Of a DNA stretch of 64,000 nt, positions 15,513 to 23,968 are shown one piece after another. The notes below the pieces were generated by a model that was not told where the DNA came from, ran no database searches, and was given only the letters and a program-made list of their open reading frames with translations. The position numbers were made by a program, and so were the translations under genes. The DNA is taken from assembly GCF_014930455.1 (NCBI RefSeq), contig NZ_JAAIYO010000007.1:372001-436000 (forward strand). Reading direction: 5' to 3'. Positions within the stretch are counted from its first letter, which is position 1, and each line of letters begins with the position of its first letter. This stretch comes from Corallococcus soli (GTDB lineage: Bacteria; Myxococcota; Myxococcia; Myxococcales; Myxococcaceae).

Positions 15513-18246
15513 GGACGAGCCTGCGCCCCCCGCAGTCCAGCGTCATCACCCGCCCGCCCGACAGCCGCCGGAACTGCTCCCGGCCCACGCCGATGGCGGC
15601 CGGCAGCTGCAACTCGGTGCAGCGCACGGCCATGTGCGAGTTCGCGCCCCCATACGCCGTGACGATGCCGGCGACGCCCAGCGCGAGCAGGCCGTCGTAG
15701 CCGGGGTCCGCACGCTCCAGCAGCACGATGTTGCCGCGCACACGCTCCGGATCCGGCAGCCCGTCCGCGACCAGCACCGGCGCCCGGACGCAAGCCTTGG
15801 TGACGAACAAGGGTTGCTCCCCGCTGCTCACGTGGAAGAGCAGGTGCGACGTGCGCACCAGGATGTCCGGCAGCTCGATGAGGTTGACGGCGGCGGCATG
15901 CTCGCGGGCCTCCTCCACGGCGTCGCGGCACCACCGCCGCGCCTCTTCCGGCGGGAGCGCCAGCGCGGTCTCCACCTGCTCCAGCGACAGGTGCGCGAGC
16001 TCATCCCGGCCAAGCCCCAGCGGCTCGCCCCAATCGGCCAGGTGTTCGAGCACGCCGCTGAGCGTCCTCGTGAAGACGTGCTTGCCGTACTCGCGGCCCG
16101 CGATGGCCGCGCCGAGGTGGCCGAGGAACACGTCGGGGGGCAGCTTCAAGCCCGCGCTCCGAAGGCCCGCGCCCAGCCGCGCCTGGAGGCCTGGCGACAG
16201 GGGCGCCTCGTGCGTGGCCAGCTCCTCCCCTCCGGAGATGAGCGGGCCGAAGTAGCGCTCCGGATCCGCGCCGTAGCGCGGCATGCGGATGTCATAGGTC
16301 CCCGGGCGCAGGTGCCCGAACTCCGCGACGAGCGCCTCCAGGCCCAGCTCGCCCCGCCGCACGCGGAGCGCGTCCGCTTGTAGTTGCCCGGCCACCGTCC
16401 GGATCCGCTGGAGCACCTCGCACTGTTCGCTGGCGTCGAGCACGCCCTCACGAACGAAGCTCTTGAGCAGCGCGGTCACCACGAACGCCGTCCGCGCCAG
16501 GTGCGCGAATGGCAGGGTGCCCAGCTCCCGCAGGCGCGCGAGGATGGGCGCCAGGCCGCCCTCGAAGCCCGGCGCGAACGGGTGGGCGCGAAGCCGCTCC
16601 ACCTGCGCCAGCCACGCGGGGAGGTCCCGGAGCCCGTTGAGCGTGATGTCCCGCAGCGCGGTGGCCAGGGCGTCCAGCTCCCCTGCCTCCACGGAGGACC
16701 CATAGAGCCGCCGGAGCCGCTCGCGCAGGCCGAGGCTCGCGCAGGTGTCGGCGATCTCGAACTCCACCTTGTCGTGCAGCTCCGGGGACTGCGCCAGCCG
16801 GGCGAGCTGATGGGAGACCATCACCTCCGCCACATGCGACGGGGTGACGGCCGGGATGAAGGAGTTGAGGGAGGCCCGGACGTCCACGTAGGCATGCCCC
16901 GCGAAGTCGCGCAGCAGGGGCACGCCCCGCAGGTCGCGGTAGCCGTAACCCGCGCGCTGCTCCGCCCAGGTCCGGTCGGTGATGAGCGAGCCGTAGAGCG
17001 TCCGCGCGAGCGGAAGCGGGCGCCGGCCAATCATCTCCGCGGGGTTCCAGTCCGTCATCGTGCTGTAGACGGGCCCGGTTCCGACAACGGGACCCTTCGG
17101 CAGCAGGAGCGCATGGTGAGCCTTGCAGGCCTCCGCGATCAGCATCGCCCGGCGGACGTCACTCCCCTCCGGCAGCGACGTGCCCTTGGCGATGGGCCGC
17201 ACCTGGAAGAGGTGGAAGTCGCCGCCCGCCAGCGCGAACTCGATGTCCAGCGCCTCCACCCCCAGGAGCCCCACCAGCTCGCGGCCCACGGTGACGACGC
17301 GGCGGAGCGAGTCCGGCAACAGCCCCCTGGGCACGCCGTGCTCCACGTACGCGGAGGAGGGCTTCTCCAGGGCTCCGGAGGTGATCTGGTCCGTGCGCCC
17401 GCTGTGCACGTCCGACGCCACCACCCAGTAGGAGGCCAGCGTCTCCGGGTGCCGCGCCATCAGCACGCCGCTCTCGCTCACGGGATGGACGTAGGACTGG
17501 AGGAAGACCTTCTCCGACGCCGCCCCCGCGCCATACGAATCGAACACGTCCGAGATGGCTCCCCCAAGGGCCCCGGCGTCGCCCGCGTCCACGTCGAGCA
17601 CGGAGAGGAAGCGCCCGGCGTTCGACTCCGTCCACGCATCCTCCGCGGAGCAGGAGGAGCGGACCACGACGCGCTCGGCCCCGAAGCGCTCGCGCACGCG
17701 CTGGAGCACGTCGCCCCGGTCCCGGGCCCAGTCCTCGCCCCGCACGAGGTGCGGCGGGGAGATGCGCCACGGCCCGTGCAGCTCCGAGAGGATGTCGAGC
17801 GTGCGCGCCTTGTCCCCCAGGACGAGCCGGCCCACGGGGGCCAGGGGTTCGCTTGAGACCTCCTCCCCGGCCAGCTCGAAGCGCGCCACGTCTCCGGCCT
17901 GCGTGAGGCGGTCCGCCACCGCGTCCAGGTCCCAGCCCTCCAGCGCCTCGCGCACCGCCTGGGTCCTGCCGAGGATGAAGCGGCACTCACCCCGCCAGGT
18001 CGCGATGACGGTGGGGGCCGCCTGGAGCCACACGCGCAGCGCGCCCGGTCGAAGAAGCACCGTCCCCTTGAAGGCGAGCGTCAGCGGGGCGCTGGCGTAC
18101 GTCCTGGCGAGGGTGCCCAGGACGCGCTCGGCCCAGCCCCGCATGGAGGCGTGCGCGGGGCCTACGCAGCGGATGCGGAAGTCGGGAGGACTTCCAACCG
18201 GAGAGGTGAGGCGAAGCGTCGCGGCTTCGCGGTCCAGGGCAATCAC
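15505..18246 (-). CDS. PEP-synthase-like kinase, probable L-glutamine kinase (Cj1418-like)
   Basis: A 913-residue enzyme. Residues about 160-355 form a PPDK/PEP-synthase ATP-grasp domain (VVRSSCSAEDAW at about 195, LFQVRPI at about 348). A long helical middle follows, and the C-terminal 90 residues form the swivelling phosphohistidine domain with TAYGGANSHMAVRC, where the His near residue 868 would carry the phosphate. A PEP-binding TIM barrel, required in true PEP synthase, is absent. Campylobacter Cj1418 has this composition and phosphorylates the amide nitrogen of L-glutamine, with ATP going to AMP plus phosphate. I start at the GTG at 18246, six bases after GAGG; a TTG two codons earlier is possible. 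First gene of the P-N trio. Confidence 0.8.
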   Translation of the reverse strand: MIALDREAATLRLTSPVGSPPDFRIRCVGPAHASMRGWAERVLGTLARTYASAPLTLAFKGTVLLRPGALRVWLQAAPTVIATWRGECRFILGRTQAVREALEGWDLDAVADRLTQAGDVARFELAGEEVSSEPLAPVGRLVLGDKARTLDILSELHGPWRISPPHLVRGEDWARDRGDVLQRVRERFGAERVVVRSSCSAEDAWTESNAGRFLSVLDVDAGDAGALGGAISDVFDSYGAGAASEKVFLQSYVHPVSESGVLMARHPETLASYWVVASDVHSGRTDQITSGALEKPSSAYVEHGVPRGLLPDSLRRVVTVGRELVGLLGVEALDIEFALAGGDFHLFQVRPIAKGTSLPEGSDVRRAMLIAEACKAHHALLLPKGPVVGTGPVYSTMTDWNPAEMIGRRPLPLARTLYGSLITDRTWAEQRAGYGYRDLRGVPLLRDFAGHAYVDVRASLNSFIPAVTPSHVAEVMVSHQLARLAQSPELHDKVEFEIADTCASLGLRERLRRLYGSSVEAGELDALATALRDITLNGLRDLPAWLAQVERLRAHPFAPGFEGGLAPILARLRELGTLPFAHLARTAFVVTALLKSFVREGVLDASEQCEVLQRIRTVAGQLQADALRVRRGELGLEALVAEFGHLRPGTYDIRMPRYGADPERYFGPLISGGEELATHEAPLSPGLQARLGAGLRSAGLKLPPDVFLGHLGAAIAGREYGKHVFTRTLSGVLEHLADWGEPLGLGRDELAHLSLEQVETALALPPEEARRWCRDAVEEAREHAAAVNLIELPDILVRTSHLLFHVSSGEQPLFVTKACVRAPVLVADGLPDPERVRGNIVLLERADPGYDGLLALGVAGIVTAYGGANSHMAVRCTELQLPAAIGVGREQFRRLSGGRVMTLDCGGRRLVHE

Positions 18247-18332
18247 GGGCAACCTCGCTCGAGCAGAAGGGGTGCGTGGCGCGAGCGCGGCATCGCATTG
18301 TGGCCCCTGCCCACGTGTGATGGATTCACTGC

Positions 18333-19121
18333 ATGAGAACCTTCGCCACGGATGAGCGGCTGGCGTACCGCCGCGTGGGCAATGAGCTTCAGCCCCGCCC
18401 GTCCGAGGACCACGTCCTCTCCTACGAATACCGACTGATGCAGCTGCCGCTGGTGCGGCCCGACCACCCGGAGGTCGTGCCGTTCGACCTCAAGGCCGGC
18501 TACGACTGGCTGGGCACCTACCGCGCGCCCCGCATCTCGCTGGTGGGCTTCGTGGACTTCGGCGCCTTCGCCCAGAGCCCCCAGTTCAACCGCTTCATGA
18601 ACGCCGTCGCCATGACCGCCGCGGCCCGGAAGATCGCCTGGGACATCGTCGAGCGGCGCAAATACAGACACCACTTCACCATCTGCAACGGACTCCACGA
18701 ACGGATGCCCGCGCAGGACATCGTCCCCTTCGTGAAGCAGCGGCTGGCGGGCTTCCCCCGCTTCCGCGTCCAGGTGAAGGGCGGCTGGTTCTGGGGCAAG
18801 AAGAACGGCCGGATCTACTTCCCCGTCTACCCGGAGCTGACGGAGGGCACGGATCCGGTGGACCACCTCACGGAGGTCCAGACGCGCCTGGGCCACCCGC
18901 TCCACCCCGGCTTCTACATTGGCTGTCTGCAGTTGATGGACCACCTGCGCTTCAACTCCGAACTGGACGTGCACGAGGCGGACGAACTCTTCGGCGTGCT
19001 GCGCGGCTTCCGGGACACCACCCTCGTGGAGCTGGACGTGAGCGAGCTGTCCATCCTGCGCACGCACGACGACCTCATCCTCAAGAGCCGGGTCCTTGAG
19101 CGCGTGCCGCTGACGGGGTGA
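18333..19121 (+). CDS. Hypothetical protein, weakly 2H-phosphoesterase-like
   Basis: A 262-residue soluble protein of no family I can name firmly. Features seen: an HHFTIC motif near residue 113 that fits the first H-x-[ST] motif of the 2H phosphoesterase superfamily, a Lys/Gly-rich loop (KGGWFWGKKNGR) and a later HPGFYIGC that lies where a second motif might be but lacks the Ser/Thr. It is divergent from the glutamine-kinase-like gene (86 bp between starts) and convergent with the NDK-like gene (5 bp between stops), so it sits between the two halves of the proposed phosphoramidate locus. A role in handling the nucleotide intermediate is only a suggestion. Confidence 0.55.
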   Translation: MRTFATDERLAYRRVGNELQPRPSEDHVLSYEYRLMQLPLVRPDHPEVVPFDLKAGYDWLGTYRAPRISLVGFVDFGAFAQSPQFNRFMNAVAMTAAARKIAWDIVERRKYRHHFTICNGLHERMPAQDIVPFVKQRLAGFPRFRVQVKGGWFWGKKNGRIYFPVYPELTEGTDPVDHLTEVQTRLGHPLHPGFYIGCLQLMDHLRFNSELDVHEADELFGVLRGFRDTTLVELDVSELSILRTHDDLILKSRVLERVPLTG

Positions 19122-19126
19122 CGGGC

Positions 19127-20116
19127 TCATTCGAACTCCTGGAGCGCGCTGCGCAGGAGCACGCGCTCATAGGCATTGCGGACCAGCGCGCCCAGCGGGC
19201 CGATGATTCGCGTCAGGTCCGTCTCGCGGTACAGCGCGGGGTGGTGGAGCAGCTCCAGCACCGAGGCGACGAGCGCCGGCTCCACGCGGTAGTCGAACAT
19301 CCCGGGCCGGCGCGGGTGCGCGAGCCCCGCCTGGACCGCGTCCTCCATCAACGCCGCCTCGCGGGCCACGACGCGCAGGTACACCTCGCGGGACGCCGCG
19401 GGTTCGGAGCGAAGCGCCGCGAGCTGGTCCGCGGCCTCGCGCCACGGCGCGGTCAGGGCGTCCGGGAAGGGAGCGACGAGCTCCACCTCCTCGGCGAGGC
19501 GCAAGCGGAGGTGGACCAGGAACTCCCCGGGCGAAGGCCGCCACATCCGGCCGACGACGGCGCCCGGCAGCTGCTGGACGGTCGAGGTGGCGCGCCGGGT
19601 GGGCTGCCCTTCCGACTCCAGGAGCCTGCGCAGCTCCCGGGGGTCGAAGGCCGTGGCGGCCTCCTCCAGGGTCGCGCGCGGGTCGTCCGAGGAGTGCATG
19701 AGGCTCAGCGCGCGCGTCGGCGCCTGAAGCCGGCTGCGCAGGTGGTGCGGTGAGCGCTTGCGCGGATCCGCGGACCCCTTGAGCGCCTTGAACTCCGCGC
19801 TGGCCGACCGGCCCGGCGTGCGAAGCAGCAGCGCGCAGGACGACTCCAGCAGGTACACCTCGCTCGGGACGGCCCACGTCTTGTCGAGCGCGATGGGGCG
19901 GTTGGGGCTGTACACCGCTTCGATGCTGCTCTGCGTGTACTGGACGAAGCGGCGGTCCACTGCGTGGAAGCCCTCGCGCGCAAGGAACGCGAGCGCCTCC
20001 TCGGCGAGCCCCAACCCGATGGCGTACGGGTCGAAGAACGTGAAGACGAACTCCTCGGTCCCCGGACGCGAGCAGTAGGTCTCCACGAGGTCGGACACAC
20101 TGGCGGCGTTTCTCAT
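19127..20116 (-). CDS. Nucleoside-diphosphate-kinase-like protein with C-terminal extension
   Basis: A 329-residue protein whose first 150 residues follow the NDK pattern: strand FVFTFFDPYAIGLG, helix, then RRFVQYTQSSIEAVY, later KALKGSADPRKRSPHHLRSR and ALSLMHSSDDP, which matches the NDK active-site His in H-[GS]-SD near residue 140. The Lys of the usual KPDA motif, which contacts the triphosphate, is replaced by Phe, so ordinary NDP phosphorylation may be altered. The remaining 180 residues are helical and unrecognised. Its ATG overlaps the stop of the GH13 gene by four bases, making it the last member of the six-gene operon. A phosphotransfer step on a nucleotide intermediate is plausible but unproved. 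Confidence 0.68.
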   Translation of the reverse strand: MRNAASVSDLVETYCSRPGTEEFVFTFFDPYAIGLGLAEEALAFLAREGFHAVDRRFVQYTQSSIEAVYSPNRPIALDKTWAVPSEVYLLESSCALLLRTPGRSASAEFKALKGSADPRKRSPHHLRSRLQAPTRALSLMHSSDDPRATLEEAATAFDPRELRRLLESEGQPTRRATSTVQQLPGAVVGRMWRPSPGEFLVHLRLRLAEEVELVAPFPDALTAPWREAADQLAALRSEPAASREVYLRVVAREAALMEDAVQAGLAHPRRPGMFDYRVEPALVASVLELLHHPALYRETDLTRIIGPLGALVRNAYERVLLRSALQEFE

Positions 20117-21813
20117 GTGGGGTCTCCACTCACGGGTTCCACGAGCCACAGCGCCTCGGCCGGCGCGAGCCGCACGTCCCCCTGGCCCTGGCGCCCTCCC
20201 AGCAGGTCCCTCCACTCCCGCAGCGGAGCAGGGACGGACACGGGCTCCACACCGAAGTTCACCAGCACGTGCAGGGACTGACGGCCATGGCCTCGCACCA
20301 GGTGGAGGACGTGCGGGGCTGGCAGCCGCGCCTCGCAGCCTGAGTCCTCCCGCAGCGCGGGCGTCTGGTCGCGCAGGTGGATGAGGCCCAGGAGGGACTT
20401 CAGGATGCGCGCGTGCACCGGCTGCCTCATCAGCGCACGGAGGGTTCCATACGGGTAGCGGTGCCGGTTCGCGGCGCGGGGGTTCGTGGGCTCGACGCCC
20501 TCCGCGTCCGGCAGTCCGAAGAGCGTGGGGAAGTAGAGGCAGGGCGTGGCGGGGAGCGCGAAGAGCAGCGCGTGCGCGGCCAGGTAGCGCTCGACGTCGA
20601 GCCCCGCCTCGGTGGAGAAGATGCGGTGCAGGGAGCTGTTGAGCTCGTACGGCCGGGGCTCGCCTCCCACGTCCGCGTGGGACATCCGCACGTCGGCGCA
20701 CTCCAGCCTCGCGAGCACCCGCCCGAGCGTGGGTGCGTCGAGCGGTGGATCCATGGGACGCAGGTGCACGCCGTCGTGCGTCTGGAGGAAGGCGTAGCCG
20801 TCACAGCGGTGCGCATCCGACGCGGAGGCGTTCACCCAGTCCACCAGGGGCCTGCCCTCGCCCACGAGGGCCGCCGCGAAGACGAGCAGCGGCACCGCGA
20901 GGTGGTTGTCGTGCTGCGCCAGCTCCGCGCCCAGGTAGCACCGCTCCCCGGGACGATGGTCGGTCTCCGCGAGCAGGCGCACCGAGGGGTCCACCAGGTC
21001 CGCCACGGCGCGCAGCGCTCGCACCAGCACCTTCGCCTCGGGCTGGTGCGGCCCGCCGGGCACGCGCTTCCACACATGGGGGATGGCATCCAGGCGCACG
21101 ACCCGCGCGCCCGCCGCCATCAGGCGCAGCAGCGTCCGCGCCATGGACAGGAAGACGTCCGGAGAGCCGTGGTTCAAGTCCACCTGGGAGCGTCCGTAGG
21201 TGCACCACGCCCACACCGGGCGGGCTCCCGTCTCGAAGCGCTGGAGGAGGGAGGAGGTCCGCACCCGCGTGCCCCACTCGAGGGCCCGTGGTTCGCGGAA
21301 GAGGTGGAAGTCCTCCGGCCGCCCCGCCCCGCGCAGCACGTCCCGGAACCCCGGATGCGAGGTGGACACGTGGTTCATCACCAGGTCGAGCATCAGCCCG
21401 CCGCCCACCTCCGACAGCCGCTCCAGGTCCTCCCACCCACCCAGGCGTGGATGCACGGCCTGGTGGTCCACCACCGCGAAGCCGTCATCCCCGTCCGACA
21501 CATAGGGAGGGAGCACGTGCAGCAGGGCCGGCCCCACGCCGCCCACCTCGTCGTGGAGGAAGCGCCGCAGCGCCGCGAGCGGCGCCTCCTCCCCGTCGAG
21601 CACATGGTCCGGGTACACGGCGATGACCACGGGCCGGGCTTTCCCCGCCGCACGCCCGGACAGGCCGTGCGCGCGCGCCCCTTCCGCCGCCGCCTCGATC
21701 TCCCGGACGAGCGCTTCCGCGCGCTCCGCTCCGTGGAGCAGGCGCAGCGCGTCCCCCAGCCGCGCCCTCGCAAGGGCGCGGCCCGGGATGGCCGTGGTCA
21801 CGGAGGAGCTCAT
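20113..21813 (-). CDS. GH13_18-like sugar phosphorylase (sucrose-phosphorylase type)
   Basis: A 566-residue alpha-amylase-superfamily protein with all four GH13 regions: DLVMNHVS (about 144), VRLDAIPHVWK with the nucleophile Asp (about 240), LLAETD with the acid/base Glu (about 281) and QTHDGV with the third Asp (about 346). The sequence QVDLNHGSPDVF before region II and overall length fit subfamily GH13_18, which phosphorolyses sucrose, glucosylglycerate or similar glucosides to glucose 1-phosphate. It begins with ATG overlapping the nucleotidyltransferase stop. Cytoplasmic, no signal peptide. In this operon it could supply an activated sugar or release one; the actual glycoside is unknown. 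Confidence 0.83.
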   Translation of the reverse strand: MSSSVTTAIPGRALARARLGDALRLLHGAERAEALVREIEAAAEGARAHGLSGRAAGKARPVVIAVYPDHVLDGEEAPLAALRRFLHDEVGGVGPALLHVLPPYVSDGDDGFAVVDHQAVHPRLGGWEDLERLSEVGGGLMLDLVMNHVSTSHPGFRDVLRGAGRPEDFHLFREPRALEWGTRVRTSSLLQRFETGARPVWAWCTYGRSQVDLNHGSPDVFLSMARTLLRLMAAGARVVRLDAIPHVWKRVPGGPHQPEAKVLVRALRAVADLVDPSVRLLAETDHRPGERCYLGAELAQHDNHLAVPLLVFAAALVGEGRPLVDWVNASASDAHRCDGYAFLQTHDGVHLRPMDPPLDAPTLGRVLARLECADVRMSHADVGGEPRPYELNSSLHRIFSTEAGLDVERYLAAHALLFALPATPCLYFPTLFGLPDAEGVEPTNPRAANRHRYPYGTLRALMRQPVHARILKSLLGLIHLRDQTPALREDSGCEARLPAPHVLHLVRGHGRQSLHVLVNFGVEPVSVPAPLREWRDLLGGRQGQGDVRLAPAEALWLVEPVSGDPT

Positions 21814-22721
21814 CCCTGGTGCTCGAGGACGTAGTCGATGCGGCCCTGGAGGAACTCCACCGCGCGCGCCAGCTCCGGCTCCGCCGACATGCGCGCGGCC
21901 ATGCGCTGGTGGAGCGCCTCGATGCGCTTGAGGCACTCCACCAGCGGCCCCACCGCGCAGTCCGCGTGGATGGAGAGCCCCTCCGCCAGCAGGGCCCGGT
22001 CCACCTCGCCCGAGGTGGCCATCACCTTGCGCGACTCGATGAGCAGCCACTTGCGCGCCGCGCTGGTCACCCCCTGCGTCGCGAGGATGGAGACGAGCGC
22101 CTCCTCCACGGCGATGCGCGCCACGTGCCGGCTGGACTCCTCGCTGACGGCGCGGTGGCTGATGGCGTCCTCCAGGTACTCGTGCACCTCCATGAAGTGC
22201 CGCACGGTGAGGTAGGTGGGCAGCAGCTCGACGAGGAACTCGTCCCGCCAGCTCGCGACGAGGTCCGGATTCAGCAGCGACAGGCCGGTGCGCAGCCGGT
22301 GCAGGAAGCGCAGTTCCGGGCCGTCGATGATGGGGATGAACTTCAGCTCGGACGGCTTGTAGAGCGCCGGCGCGATGGCGGTCATCCACGTCATGATCTC
22401 CGCGACGCGGCCCCGCTCGGCCAGCTCGACGTTGACCTCGATGCCGTCGCAGTACTGGAGCGCCTCGCTGAAGCGGCTGTTCTTGAAGCGCACCCCCTCC
22501 TGGCTTGAGATGAGCGACGTGCGGTGCGGCACCAGCACCATCAGGTCCACGTCCGAGCTGGGCGTGCCGTTGCCGGCCGCGAGCGAACCCGTCAGCAAGA
22601 CGCCGCACGAGGCGGGGTCGCTGACGAGCTCCGACAGGATGCGTTCAACGTCCACGCCGTGGGCGCGGAGCGTCTCCGCGGTGAGCGGTTGACCACTGGA
22701 GAGCTGATGAATGCGCTTCAT
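21810..22721 (-). CDS. Pol-beta-superfamily nucleotidyltransferase
   Basis: A 303-residue protein. Residues 40-62 contain LLTGSLAAGNGTPSSDVDL, the GS-x-A-x-G...D-x-D signature of MNT/KNTase-type nucleotidyltransferases; a third acidic residue follows in IEVNVEL. The remainder is helical. Such enzymes attach AMP or another nucleotide to small molecules or proteins and occur both as resistance enzymes and in natural-product gene sets. The ATG at 22721 follows GGAAGGTGG and overlaps the end of the oxoamine synthase gene by four bases; the frame is open upstream, but that part lies inside the previous gene. Its substrate may be the aminoketone made next door, which is speculation. Confidence 0.78.
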   Translation of the reverse strand: MKRIHQLSSGQPLTAETLRAHGVDVERILSELVSDPASCGVLLTGSLAAGNGTPSSDVDLMVLVPHRTSLISSQEGVRFKNSRFSEALQYCDGIEVNVELAERGRVAEIMTWMTAIAPALYKPSELKFIPIIDGPELRFLHRLRTGLSLLNPDLVASWRDEFLVELLPTYLTVRHFMEVHEYLEDAISHRAVSEESSRHVARIAVEEALVSILATQGVTSAARKWLLIESRKVMATSGEVDRALLAEGLSIHADCAVGPLVECLKRIEALHQRMAARMSAEPELARAVEFLQGRIDYVLEHQG

Positions 22722-23968
22722 GATGCCACCTTCCCCCGTCCCTCTTGGGACAGCTGCAAGTCCGAGAAAACGTCCGCGCACGCGTCCGCGACGGTGCGCA
22801 CAGTCTGCTCCTCATGCGTCCGCATCACGCTCAGGCGCAGCAGGCCGTGGCCGGCCGGGACGGCCGGGTGGATGACCGGGTTGGCGTAGATGCCCCGGTT
22901 CCACAGCAGCCGCCACGCCTGGAGCGTGTCGAAGTCCGCGCCCACCTCCACGCTGACGATGGGACCGTCCGACGGGATGGGCCGCAGCCCGCGCGCCACC
23001 AGGGCCTCGCGCAGCGAGCGCACCCGCTCCTTCAACTGGCGCACCAGCTCCGGATCCGTCTGCAAGATGCGCAGGGCTTCGAGCGCCGCGGCCACGGAGG
23101 CCGGCGTGTTGGCGGCGGTGAAGAGGAAGGGGCGCGTGAGGACGCGCAGCGCTTCAACCTGCGCCTTGTCCCCGATGATGGCGCCGCCGCAGGAGCCCAG
23201 GCTCTTGGAGAAGGTGATGGTGATGAAGTCCGCGTCCTGGACGATGCCCTCCTCCTCCACGGTGCCCAGGCCCCGCTCCCCCACCGTCCCCAGGCCGTGC
23301 GCTTCATCCACGACCAGCGCCAGCTTCGTGGCGCGGCACACCTCCAGGAACCTGCGCAGCGGCGCCCGGTCCCCCCGCATGGAGTAGACGCCCTCCACGA
23401 CGCAGAGGCCGGGGGTGTTGTCCTCCGTCGCCTGGGCCAGCAGGTGCTCCGGGTCGTTGTGACCGAAGCGCTTCATGTTGGCGCGCGCCAGCCACACGCC
23501 GTCCAGGACGGAGGCGTGCATCTCCTCGTCCACCCAGGCGCGGTCGTTGCGGCCGAGCAGCGCGCTCATCAGGCCCAGGTTGGCGCCGTAGCCGGTGGAG
23601 AACACCATGGCGCCGGTGCGGCCGTAGAAGCGCCGCAGGGCCTCCTCCAGCTCCTCGTGGAGCGCCAGGTTGCCATTGAGCAGCCGCGAGCCCGTCACGC
23701 CCGCGCCCCAGCGGGCCGTGGCCTCCTGCGCGGCGGCGATGACGCGGGCGTCGTTCGCGAGCCCCAGGTAGTTGTTGGAGCCGAAGTTGAGGATGTCCCG
23801 GCCCTCCATGCGGGTGATGGGGCCGGTGGCCGACTCCACCCGCGTGAAGTACGGGAGGCGACCAATGCGCTTGCCCAGGCGGGCCTGCGCCACGCGCGGG
23901 TCCCCGAGCAGCCTCTGGATGACGGGCGCCCGTGGGCGGCCCGCCGTGTCTTGTTCAGGTCGTGTCAT
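22718..23968 (-). CDS. Alpha-oxoamine synthase (KBL/BioF/serine palmitoyltransferase family)
   Basis: A 416-residue PLP enzyme complete for the family. Diagnostic segments are FGSNNYLGLAND near the N-terminus, GSRLLNGNLALHEELE, VDEAHGLGTVGERGLG and ITFSKSLGSCGG, in which the Lys near residue 254 binds PLP. These enzymes condense an amino acid with an acyl-CoA or acyl-ACP, with loss of CO2, to give an alpha-aminoketone. The family covers biotin, haem, sphingolipid, threonine degradation and several natural-product pathways. No biotin genes are nearby, and coupling to an exporter and nucleotidyltransferase argues for secondary metabolism. Overlaps both neighbours (14 bp and 4 bp). Confidence 0.88.
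   Translation of the reverse strand: MTRPEQDTAGRPRAPVIQRLLGDPRVAQARLGKRIGRLPYFTRVESATGPITRMEGRDILNFGSNNYLGLANDARVIAAAQEATARWGAGVTGSRLLNGNLALHEELEEALRRFYGRTGAMVFSTGYGANLGLMSALLGRNDRAWVDEEMHASVLDGVWLARANMKRFGHNDPEHLLAQATEDNTPGLCVVEGVYSMRGDRAPLRRFLEVCRATKLALVVDEAHGLGTVGERGLGTVEEEGIVQDADFITITFSKSLGSCGGAIIGDKAQVEALRVLTRPFLFTAANTPASVAAALEALRILQTDPELVRQLKERVRSLREALVARGLRPIPSDGPIVSVEVGADFDTLQAWRLLWNRGIYANPVIHPAVPAGHGLLRLSVMRTHEEQTVRTVADACADVFSDLQLSQEGRGKVAS

Noticed and set aside
15505-18246. Large kinase considered as PEP synthase or rifampin phosphotransferase
   Set aside because: No PEP-binding barrel for PEP synthase, and the overlap with amidotransferase and cytidylyltransferase genes fits the glutamine kinase set better.
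22718-23968. Alpha-oxoamine synthase considered as biotin-pathway BioF
   Set aside because: No bioA, bioB or bioD neighbours; overlap with an exporter and nucleotidyltransferase points to another pathway, though BioF activity is not excluded.
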